Assembly: GCA_009776385.1 (NCBI GenBank)
Contig: WRFT01000028.1
Span: 1-12,615 of the forward strand
Reading direction: 5' to 3'
Origin: Clostridia bacterium
Lineage (GTDB): Bacteria; Bacillota; Clostridia; Christensenellales; Aristaeellaceae
Length of the DNA stretch: 12,615 nucleotides
Part shown: positions 6,863 to 12,615 of the stretch, piece by piece
Layout of the letters: each line of letters starts with the position of its first letter
How positions within the stretch are numbered: position 1 is the stretch's first letter
Notes under the pieces: model-generated
What the model saw: only the letters and a program-made list of their open reading frames with translations
What the model was told of the DNA's origin: nothing
The model's database searches: none
Program-made: the position numbers and the translations under genes

Positions 6863-8347
6863 GTGTTTAAAAGCATGTTTGCGCGGCTCTTTCGCCTGTT
6901 TATGTCTGTTATTCTGTTCGCGTTGATTTTAATGAGTGTCTTTTCTTATTTTACCATCCGTGATTTACGCATAAACTCCCGCATGGATGAGTTGAAAAAA
7001 GAGGCGCGCGAAATCGCCTATTTAGCCAGCTTGACGCGGGATACCGTATATCCCGGCGCGCCTGTAAAATACGGCGCCGTTTTCTCCTTTTCTCAAGTGC
7101 CCTCCGCCAACACACTCTTGCAATGGAAGGCACGGCAAGTTTATGAAGAGTTCCGTGCCTATATTGTGGTGGTAAACCGGCAAAACCAGATTTTGCAAAA
7201 CATACAGACCGTCAGCCAGGATGATCCGGATTTTGCCGCGGCTTTGAACATGCGCGAAATCCATACCATGCTGCAATCCGCCAGAATGGGCAAGGAAATG
7301 CAGACACAAACCACTTTTCCGGGTTCAAACGGACCGGTTTTTATTGTAGCCGTGCCCTGGATAGAAAAAGACCTTGTGGTCGGGACCGTTTTTATCCACA
7401 CGCCCGCGCAGGTTATACAGGCTTCGTACGCCTCCCTGCTGAATCAAGTCCTGTTGGTGACGATTATCGCGGCTGCCATCAGTGGTTTTTTAGTCTTCTG
7501 GTTTGTCAAGCGTATCACCAGACCCTTGACAGGGATGGCCGCTGCCGCCGCGCGGATGAGCCAGGAAGATTTTACCGTACGCGCAGAGCCCTCGGTGGTT
7601 CCGGAGATAGACGAGGTAGCACAGGCCTTCAACATCATGGTTGAGCGCCTGGCGGAACTGGAAACATCCCGCCGTGAGTTTGTAGCCAATGTCTCCCATG
7701 AGCTGCGAAGCCCCATTACTTCCATTCGCGGTTATATCGAAGGGCTTAGGGATGGTACCATTGCAAAGGAAGAAACCGGGAAATACCTGAATATCGTGAG
7801 CGGTGAAACGAAAAGACTGTCCAAATTGATTACGGATCTGCTTAACTTAAGCCATATGGAACAGTCCGCCTTTACGCTGACACCGGCGCGTTTTGATATT
7901 AATGAGCTGATTCGGCGGGTGCTGATAAGCTTTATGAATGACATCGACCGCAAACTGCTTCATCCGGATATCCGTCTTCCGGATGAAGCCACCTATGTGT
8001 ATGCCGACCCGGATAGAATAGAACAGGTTATTATTAACCTGCTGGATAACGCCGTCAAGTTTTCCCACGAAAACGGCGTAATAACGGTTGAGACCCGGGA
8101 TGACGGCTCAGAGGTTGCGGTGACGATATCGGATACGGGTGAAGGAATATTGCCGGATGACATGGAACATATCTTCGAGCGTTTTTATACCGCCGATAAG
8201 GCGCACACCGCAGGAAAAGGCACGGGGTTAGGGTTGTCTATTTGCAAGAGTATCCTTAAACTGCACGGCAAGACCATTTCGGCGATACCTAAACAAAACG
8301 GCGCCGCGTTTCGCTTTACACTGTCAAAAGGGAATGACGGGCTTTAG
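6863..8347 (+). CDS. Membrane sensor histidine kinase (HAMP, HisKA, HATPase_c)
   Basis: The 494-residue partner of the response regulator just upstream. The order is: transmembrane helix about 10-31, an extracytoplasmic sensing region about 32-190 with no motif I recognise, a second helix about 192-214, HAMP (about 215-268), HisKA with phosphoacceptor H279 in ANVSHELRSPI, and the ATPase domain with N box N396 (INLLDNAVKF), G1 box DTGEGI (424-429), F box ERFYTAD and G2 box GKGTGLGL (451-458). It should autophosphorylate H279 and transfer to D59 of the regulator. The start may be GTG at 6863 (GAGGG at 6852-6856 upstream) or ATG at 6875 (AGGTG at 6861-6865); the difference is four residues. The signal sensed cannot be read from the sequence. 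Confidence 0.94.
   Translation: MFKSMFARLFRLFMSVILFALILMSVFSYFTIRDLRINSRMDELKKEAREIAYLASLTRDTVYPGAPVKYGAVFSFSQVPSANTLLQWKARQVYEEFRAYIVVVNRQNQILQNIQTVSQDDPDFAAALNMREIHTMLQSARMGKEMQTQTTFPGSNGPVFIVAVPWIEKDLVVGTVFIHTPAQVIQASYASLLNQVLLVTIIAAAISGFLVFWFVKRITRPLTGMAAAAARMSQEDFTVRAEPSVVPEIDEVAQAFNIMVERLAELETSRREFVANVSHELRSPITSIRGYIEGLRDGTIAKEETGKYLNIVSGETKRLSKLITDLLNLSHMEQSAFTLTPARFDINELIRRVLISFMNDIDRKLLHPDIRLPDEATYVYADPDRIEQVIINLLDNAVKFSHENGVITVETRDDGSEVAVTISDTGEGILPDDMEHIFERFYTADKAHTAGKGTGLGLSICKSILKLHGKTISAIPKQNGAAFRFTLSKGNDGL
7957..7989 (+). repeat. Perfect 12-base inverted repeat inside the sensor kinase gene
   Basis: The arms GCTTCATCCGGA (7957-7968) and TCCGGATGAAGC (7978-7989) are exact reverse complements around a 9-base loop. 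It lies in the linker between the HisKA and ATPase domains, coding for the LLHPDIRLPDEA region. There is no T-run after it, so it is not a standard terminator. It may be chance within coding sequence, a protein-binding palindrome or an mRNA hairpin. Confidence 0.6.
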
Positions 8348-8376
8348 CGTGCTTGACGCGAGGCGGATAAAAATAA

Positions 8377-8383
8377 AAGGGAG
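8377..8383 (+). promoter_or_regulatory. Ribosome binding site deciding the start of the shikimate-kinase-like gene
   Basis: AAGGGAG seven bases before the ATG at 8391. It favours this start over the in-frame ATG at 8334, which lies inside the end of the sensor kinase gene and would add 19 residues absent from the kinase fold. Confidence 0.75.
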
Positions 8384-8390
8384 TAGCATT

Positions 8391-8909
8391 ATGCTGGAAC
8401 GTCATATTTTTTTAATCGGTACGGCAGGTTCCGGAAAATCCAGTCTCGGCAGACGCGTCGCGGCTAAATTGCAACTGCCCTTCATTGATACCGATCAACG
8501 TATCGCGGAGCTTACGGGAATGAACCTTCCCGAGCTGTATGAACGGGAGGGTGGAGAGGCTTATCGGACAGCGGAAACAAACTTGCTGATGATGCTTATT
8601 GACGCAACGCCATCCATCATCTCCACGGGCGGTGAATGCGCCGCGATTCCGGTGAACCGCGAAATCATGCGGAATCACGGCTATATTATTTTAATCGACC
8701 GGCCTCCGGAGGACATTACACAAGATATACGCTTGGAAACGCGTCCGCAGCTGCTGGAAAAAGGGGCGCATGAAATATACGCGTTTTACGCGGAACACAA
8801 GGAGGATTACCGAACACTGGCAGACGTAGTACTGGACAATGTATACGGTTATCAAAACGCCGTACAGACGCTGGAGAAGATGATAACATCCCGGTTTAAC
8901 CTGAATTGA
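8391..8909 (+). CDS. Shikimate-kinase-like P-loop kinase with altered substrate site
   Basis: A 172-residue cytosolic kinase with the shikimate kinase fold, whose standard role is to phosphorylate shikimate in the aromatic amino acid pathway. Seen: Walker A GTAGSGKS at 10-17, FIDTD with D33 and D35, R59 in the EAYR segment, and the lid arginine R118 in ETRPQLL. Compared with Mycobacterium tuberculosis AroK from memory, these match D32, D34, R58 and R117. Two substrate-site positions differ: the GGG triplet reads GGE (80-82), and the shikimate-carboxylate arginine R136 is a histidine (H136 in AEHKEDY). No other aro gene is near. It may be a divergent AroK or a paralogue with another substrate, so I give no symbol. 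It lies 43 bases after the sensor kinase gene, with a good ribosome binding site. Confidence 0.8.
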   Translation: MLERHIFLIGTAGSGKSSLGRRVAAKLQLPFIDTDQRIAELTGMNLPELYEREGGEAYRTAETNLLMMLIDATPSIISTGGECAAIPVNREIMRNHGYIILIDRPPEDITQDIRLETRPQLLEKGAHEIYAFYAEHKEDYRTLADVVLDNVYGYQNAVQTLEKMITSRFNLN

Positions 8910-8960
8910 CGGATTCCCGATGCCGCGAATGCCGGATACCTAAATGATGACGCCATGATA

Positions 8961-8966
8961 AAGGAG
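8961..8966 (+). promoter_or_regulatory. Ribosome binding site of the amino acid kinase gene
   Basis: AAGGAG ten bases before the GTG at 8977, supporting that start over any later methionine. Confidence 0.65.
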
Positions 8967-8976
8967 TGCGCCCCGC

Positions 8977-9837
8977 GTGGATCAACGATTTGAACTGGTT
9001 GCGAAGATAGGTTCCATGGCCCTTATCAGGAAAGAAGATAAGGATATCGATTATAACATTTTTGCCAGGCTCGGCAGAGACCTTAAACCCGGCATGATTT
9101 TAATCACTTCCGGCGCGACGGAAATCGGCCGGCTAGACTATCTGCGCCGCACGGGGCGTGAACTGACGGGTGATTCTGAACAGGATAAGGCCGATTACGC
9201 CGCGCAAGGTCAGGCAATTGTCATGGAACTGTACCGCAGGTTTGTGTCGCCGGAGTACGGTATCCGGCAAGTGCTGGTAGAGCACACGCATTTTAACGAT
9301 CCGGTCAAACGCGATCATATCCACAGGCTGCTGCTGCGCGCCGCCTGCCAGGGTGCGGTTCCCATCATCAACTATAACGATCCGGTCTCGGATGAGGAAA
9401 ACCGGAAACTGGAATTGTACCACCGCCGCTTGTCCGGCGAATCGGTGTATGAATGTGTCGACAACGACGAGACCGCCTCGGTCATCGCCGGATTGGTACG
9501 AACGAAGACCCTCGTGCTGATGACTTCCACGGAAGGCATCTACCGCGACACCTCGGATCCTGCCACCCTCGTACGCGACCTGACGGGAGATACTATCGAA
9601 GAAGTAGAATGCGCCATCCGCGCGCTGCAGGAAAAATGCATCGGCGCGAGCCGCGCGGGCGCGAACGGCGCGCGGGCGAAGCTTGAATACGCGCTGCGTT
9701 CCGTTAAAAACGGGACCACCGTAATTATCGGCCACGCGCGCCATCATCTTGCCGATTTGGTTGAGGGGAATGTGCCCTGCACGCGTATCGGTTTAAAAGC
9801 ATCTATGGCGGAAGGCGGGATGATACCATGCGGCTGA
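8977..9837 (+). CDS. Amino acid kinase superfamily protein, glutamate-5-kinase-like, without PUA domain
   Basis: A 286-residue member of the aspartate/glutamate/uridylate kinase superfamily. The order of motifs follows glutamate 5-kinase (ProB): AKIGSMAL (9-16, K10 as phosphate-binding lysine), ITSGATEIG (43-51), AAQGQ (75-79), QVLVEHTHF, INYNDPVSDEE (131-141), VDNDETASVIAGL (161-173) and STEGIYRD. The usual ProB GTGGM-x-TK segment is replaced by GASRAGANGARAKLEYA, keeping a lysine near residue 235. The C-terminal PUA domain of many ProB proteins is missing. No proA lies nearby. Homologues of this type are often labelled simply 'uridylate kinase'. The substrate is unknown. The start is GTG, 67 bases after the previous gene; the end overlaps the MATE gene by 10 bases, so the two are probably coupled. 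Confidence 0.8.
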   Translation: MDQRFELVAKIGSMALIRKEDKDIDYNIFARLGRDLKPGMILITSGATEIGRLDYLRRTGRELTGDSEQDKADYAAQGQAIVMELYRRFVSPEYGIRQVLVEHTHFNDPVKRDHIHRLLLRAACQGAVPIINYNDPVSDEENRKLELYHRRLSGESVYECVDNDETASVIAGLVRTKTLVLMTSTEGIYRDTSDPATLVRDLTGDTIEEVECAIRALQEKCIGASRAGANGARAKLEYALRSVKNGTTVIIGHARHHLADLVEGNVPCTRIGLKASMAEGGMIPCG

Positions 9838-11201
9838 TGACACGCGATAAATCCTTCTATAAAAACTTTATCTCATTGCTCGCCTTTATAGCGGTACAGG
9901 ATTTAGTGCGTTTTTCCGTAAATCTCGCGGATAATTTTATGTTGGGCGCTTATCAGGAGTCCGCCATGTCCGGCGCGGCGTTGGCCAACCAAATACAGTT
10001 TTTGCTGATGATGCTGATAGGCGGTATCGGGGATGGGGCAAGTGTGATGGGTTCCCAATACTGGGGAACCGCCCAGACGGGCGCGATACGGAAGGTCGCC
10101 TCTTCCGCGCTGCGAACCGGTCTGATGATATCCGGTTTTTTTGCCGTCGCGGCGCTGGTTATACCCGTACCTATCTTATCTGTCTTTAGTAATGACGCTC
10201 CGATTGTTCGTGACGGCGCAAACTACCTGCGCATCATGTCAGCCGGTTTGCTGCTGTCCGCCCTGTCCGGCATATTGCTTCGTGTACACCAATCCGCGGA
10301 GACCGTATCTCTGGGGGTCAAGGTGTCCGTTATGTCTTTGTTTTTAAACATCGGTTTAAATTACATTATGATTTTCGGACATTTCGGTTTCCCGGAAATG
10401 GGAGCGGCGGGCGCGGCGCTGGCTACGGTTATCTCCCGTGCGGCGGAGTTTGCCGTCATCGCCGTTTTTACATGGAAAAAAGACAAGAAAATACAAATGC
10501 AGATAAAGGAAGCGCTGCGCATAGACAAGGTTCTGCATAAGGACTTTATTCGCGTATCCCTTCCGGTTATTCTCTCCGGCGGAAGCTGGGGCATTGCCAT
10601 GTGCCTGCAAGCTGTCATTTTAGGACGTATGGGCCCGTCGGCGATTGGCGCGAACGCTGTCGCCACCACGCTGGCGCAGGTGCTGTCGGTCATCGTCTAC
10701 GCTTCCGCGGCCGCCTCCGGTGTCATCACCGGCAAGGCGGTAGGGAGGGACGACTTGAAGGCCGTTCGGGAATACACGCGGTCGTTCCAGGTTATCTTCT
10801 TATGCCTGGGTATCGTTTCATGCTTCGCTTTTCAATGGGTAAAGCCGGCGATACTCGCACTGTACGCCTCTTCGCTGCAGCCCGAAACGGCGAGCCTTGC
10901 GGGACAGTTTATCGATATTCTGTCTGTCACGGTTATCGGAACGGCCTATCAAATGTCTTGCCTCACCGGCATTGTCAGGGGCGGCGGCCATACGAAGTTC
11001 GTGTTGTATAATGACCTCATCCATATGTGGGGCATTGTTTTACCTTCATCGGCGTTATGCGCGTTTGTTTTTAACCTAAGCCCCGTCGTGGTGTTCGCCT
11101 GCCTTAAATCGGACCAAATCTTAAAATGTATCGTCGCCTTTTTTGAGGTCAACTCCTATCGATGGATACGAAAAGTCACGCGGGATACACCGAGCGTTTA
11201 A
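9828..11201 (+). CDS. MATE-family multidrug/metabolite exporter
   Basis: An integral membrane protein of 457 residues, the standard length for MATE transporters with twelve helices, which export cationic drugs or metabolites using sodium or proton gradients. Seen: an N-terminal segment with DLVRFSVNLADNFMLG and then SGAALANQIQFLLMMLIGG, GASVMGSQYWG (the usual location of the family's G-x-S/Q-Y-x-G pattern), and the repeated half near SLPVILSGGSWGIAMCLQAVILGRMG. Many long hydrophobic stretches cover the whole length. The start may be ATG at 9828 or the ATG at 9837, which overlaps the TGA of the kinase gene as TGATG; either way the two genes overlap. The cargo cannot be read from the sequence. 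It is the last plus-strand gene and faces the prfC unit. Confidence 0.92.
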   Translation: MRLMTRDKSFYKNFISLLAFIAVQDLVRFSVNLADNFMLGAYQESAMSGAALANQIQFLLMMLIGGIGDGASVMGSQYWGTAQTGAIRKVASSALRTGLMISGFFAVAALVIPVPILSVFSNDAPIVRDGANYLRIMSAGLLLSALSGILLRVHQSAETVSLGVKVSVMSLFLNIGLNYIMIFGHFGFPEMGAAGAALATVISRAAEFAVIAVFTWKKDKKIQMQIKEALRIDKVLHKDFIRVSLPVILSGGSWGIAMCLQAVILGRMGPSAIGANAVATTLAQVLSVIVYASAAASGVITGKAVGRDDLKAVREYTRSFQVIFLCLGIVSCFAFQWVKPAILALYASSLQPETASLAGQFIDILSVTVIGTAYQMSCLTGIVRGGGHTKFVLYNDLIHMWGIVLPSSALCAFVFNLSPVVVFACLKSDQILKCIVAFFEVNSYRWIRKVTRDTPSV

Positions 11202-11274
11202 GCATATGCAAAACGTTATTTTATCCCATATAAGTTAGCAGACGAAACGATATGCCGACGCGCCGGTTGGTTTA
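11202..11274. other. Convergent intergenic gap without a recognisable terminator
   Basis: This 73-base gap lies between the 3' ends of the MATE gene and the cysteine-rich gene. I looked for a GC-rich hairpin followed by a T-run on either strand and saw none. It holds only short AT-rich palindromes such as GCATATGC at 11203-11210. Transcription may end by Rho or within the neighbouring genes. Confidence 0.4.
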
Positions 11275-11568
11275 TTATTTGTCTGAATCCTGTTCTTTCA
11301 CATACTGCCTGTATGTGGTGGGTGTGGGTTCTTTCTTGACGGTAACCAATTCCGCAACCCCTGCCAGCGCCGCGATTTTATCGCTGATGACAGGCTGCAG
11401 ACAAACCGGTATATGATCTTTATAATGCCTGTGCAGCGCGACGCATTCTTTGCATTTGCCATGCCAATCACAAAGAGGATTCGGGCAGGGGCATTCTGTC
11501 ATTTGCGGATCCGCCAGTAACCGTCTGTTTTCGAGCACCTGCTGATAGTATTCATCTTTAGTCGTCAC
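11275..11568 (-). CDS. Small cysteine-rich protein, probable metal-binding, function unknown
   Basis: A 97-residue protein starting at GTG (complement of 11566-11568) with a strong GGGGAGG site at 11578-11584. The core holds C26, C28, C33, C39, C42 and C56, plus H36, H46, H48 and H52, in the pattern CPCPNPLCDWHGKCKEC followed by VALHRHY and IPVC. It resembles a family of small clostridial proteins with a 'C-P-x-x-x-C-x-x-H-G-x-C-x-x-C' signature and no known function, which I recall only loosely. The cysteines suggest a zinc or iron-sulphur site. The C-terminus is polar. The gene begins 21 bases after prfC ends on the same strand, so it is probably cotranscribed with it. No signal peptide or membrane segment is visible. 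Confidence 0.8.
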   Translation of the reverse strand: MTTKDEYYQQVLENRRLLADPQMTECPCPNPLCDWHGKCKECVALHRHYKDHIPVCLQPVISDKIAALAGVAELVTVKKEPTPTTYRQYVKEQDSDK

Positions 11569-11577
11569 CGGATGATA

Positions 11578-11584
11578 CCTCCCC
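11578..11584 (-). promoter_or_regulatory. Ribosome binding site of the cysteine-rich protein gene
   Basis: GGGGAGG on the minus strand, nine bases before the GTG start and lying within the 21-base gap after prfC. It is the main evidence that this small reading frame is translated. Confidence 0.75.
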
Positions 11585-11589
11585 GCGTT

Positions 11590-12615
11590 TTACGCCGTTA
11601 TACCCCCGCGTGTCTCCGACAGTTGCAGGCCGTCGTTGTTTTCCAAAGCTAACCGGATAGACCATTCGTTTTCAAACATCAAGACCGGATTTTCTTTATC
11701 ATCCGCCGCGCGCGCACTGGTGGAGGTTAACCTTAACTTTTCCGGCGGCGCGGGCAGCGATGTTACCCAACGCACAAATCGGTACGGAAGTGATTCCATC
11801 ACCAAATCGGCCTGGTATTCATTCTTCAAACGGTACTCCAGCACATCGAACTGAAGCTGCCCCACTACACCTATAATCATCTCTTCCCTGCCCGTTTCCG
11901 TGCGTTTGAACACACGGATCGCGCCTTCCTGAGACAACTGCGTGATGCCTTTTAAAAACTGTTTTCGCTTTAAACTGTTTTCCGCGCGGACACGGCAGAA
12001 TCGTTCCGGCGCGAACACGGGGATATCCTCATACTGTACCTTCCGGCCCGCAGACAAGGTATCTCCCAGGTGAAAGATGCCCGGATCGAACAGGCCGATG
12101 ATATCCCCCGGCCATGCCTCCTCCAGTATCTCACGTTCATCAGCCATGAAATGCTGCGGTTGTTTCAGCGTTATTTCTTTATCTGTTCCGGAATGCCAAA
12201 CCGTCATGCCCTTTTCATACGAACCGCTGACCACACGCAGGAAAGCGAGCCGATCCCGATGCGCGGGATTCATGTTTGCTTGAATCTTAAAGATAAACCC
12301 GGAAAAGAAGGGTTCTTCCGGCATGATAAAATCTTCCCGGCCTTTGCGGGGAAGCGGCGGTGGAGTAAGCTTAAGGAAGCGTTCCAGAAAAGGCTCTACA
12401 CCGAAATTGGTAATGGCGGATCCGAAAAAGACAGGGGTCAACTCCCCCGCGAGTACCTTGTCATATGCGAACGCGTCGCCCGCGCCATCCAGTAAGTCTA
12501 TTTCATCACGTAGCTTGCTCAAGTAGTGCTTTTCCAGTAATCCACTGTCCCATAACTCCCGCATGGATACGGTTTTCTTCTCCGAAATGAACTGCCCGTG
12601 GTTACCGCTTCTGTA
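11590..12615 (-). CDS. prfC: Peptide chain release factor 3, C-terminal part (5' end outside window)
   Basis: RF3 is the translational GTPase that removes RF1/RF2 from the ribosome after termination and takes part in quality control. The window holds the last 341 residues; the frame stays open to the right edge (reading YRSGNHGQF... before the first in-frame Met at 12564), so the N-terminal G domain lies beyond. Recognisable RF3 segments are: LAGELTPVFFGSAITNFGV, FSGFIFKIQANMNPAHRDRLAFLRVVSG, the AWPGDIIGLFDPG loop, FAPERFCRVR, KGITQLSQEGAIRVF and the C-terminal domain with VGQLQFDVLEYRLKNEY. They align along the same order as in E. coli RF3. It ends 21 bases before the cysteine-rich gene. 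Nothing suggests truncation within the window. Confidence 0.95.
   Translation of the reverse strand, partial: YRSGNHGQFISEKKTVSMRELWDSGLLEKHYLSKLRDEIDLLDGAGDAFAYDKVLAGELTPVFFGSAITNFGVEPFLERFLKLTPPPLPRKGREDFIMPEEPFFSGFIFKIQANMNPAHRDRLAFLRVVSGSYEKGMTVWHSGTDKEITLKQPQHFMADEREILEEAWPGDIIGLFDPGIFHLGDTLSAGRKVQYEDIPVFAPERFCRVRAENSLKRKQFLKGITQLSQEGAIRVFKRTETGREEMIIGVVGQLQFDVLEYRLKNEYQADLVMESLPYRFVRWVTSLPAPPEKLRLTSTSARAADDKENPVLMFENEWSIRLALENNDGLQLSETRGGITA

Noticed and set aside
8353..8371. TTGACG at 8353-8358 as a promoter for the shikimate-kinase-like gene
   Set aside because: The possible -10 (GATAAA at 8366-8371) is only 7 bases away and nothing suitable stands at 16 to 18 bases.
8906..8940. TTGACG at 8906-8911 as a -35 box for the amino acid kinase gene
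   Set aside because: No acceptable -10 sequence occurs 16 to 18 bases downstream; the nearest candidate (GATACC, 8935-8940) is 23 bases away.
9133..9747. 204-residue minus-strand open frame
   Set aside because: It is fully antisense to the conserved amino acid kinase gene and its composition follows the GC-rich codons of that gene.
10050..10070. Inverted repeat GGTTCCC / GGGAACC with a 7-base loop
   Set aside because: The 7-base arms lie inside well-conserved MATE coding sequence (MGSQYWGT region) with no T-run; probably chance.
12070..12495. 141-residue plus-strand open frame
   Set aside because: It lies wholly opposite the conserved prfC coding sequence, has no ribosome binding site and resembles no known protein; it is a shadow.

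Overview
The window reads as an ordinary piece of a Bacillota (Clostridia-type) chromosome. The grounds are the order relA end / dtd / MBL hydrolase / hemZ, a zapA-mutS2 pair, strong Shine-Dalgarno sites of the GGAGG type, GTG starts and tight head-to-tail packing. Base composition looks roughly balanced rather than strongly AT-rich, so this is not a classical low-GC Clostridium. No species call is possible from the sequence alone. I see no mobile element, CRISPR array, tRNA, rRNA or phage gene, and no non-coding stretch longer than about 140 bases.

Layout. On the plus strand, positions 1-2559 hold the last codons of a probable RelA/SpoT gene, then dtd (D-aminoacyl-tRNA deacylase), a metallo-beta-lactamase-fold hydrolase and hemZ (radical SAM), with almost no spacing. 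A promoter-like site at 2611-2639 then starts a lipoprotein cyclophilin, followed by zapA (cell division). A second promoter-like site at 3688-3717 precedes mutS2, whose real start is probably position 3780. An OmpR-type response regulator and its membrane histidine kinase follow within 11 and 9 bases. Next come a shikimate-kinase-like protein, a glutamate-5-kinase-like amino acid kinase without a PUA domain, and a MATE transporter overlapping it. On the minus strand, converging on these, are the C-terminal two thirds of prfC (release factor 3, running off the right edge) and a small cysteine-rich protein just downstream of it.

How they fit together. The first block is translation quality control and metabolism housekeeping; the second is envelope folding, division and DNA/ribosome maintenance. 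The third block (response regulator, sensor kinase, two divergent small-molecule kinases, MATE exporter) is the least explained part. The shikimate kinase homologue lacks two substrate-site positions, the ProB homologue lacks its usual glycine motif and PUA domain, and neither has its usual pathway partners nearby. A small regulated module that phosphorylates unknown substrates next to an exporter is possible, but this is inference from adjacency only. I found no clear evidence for a wholly new system.
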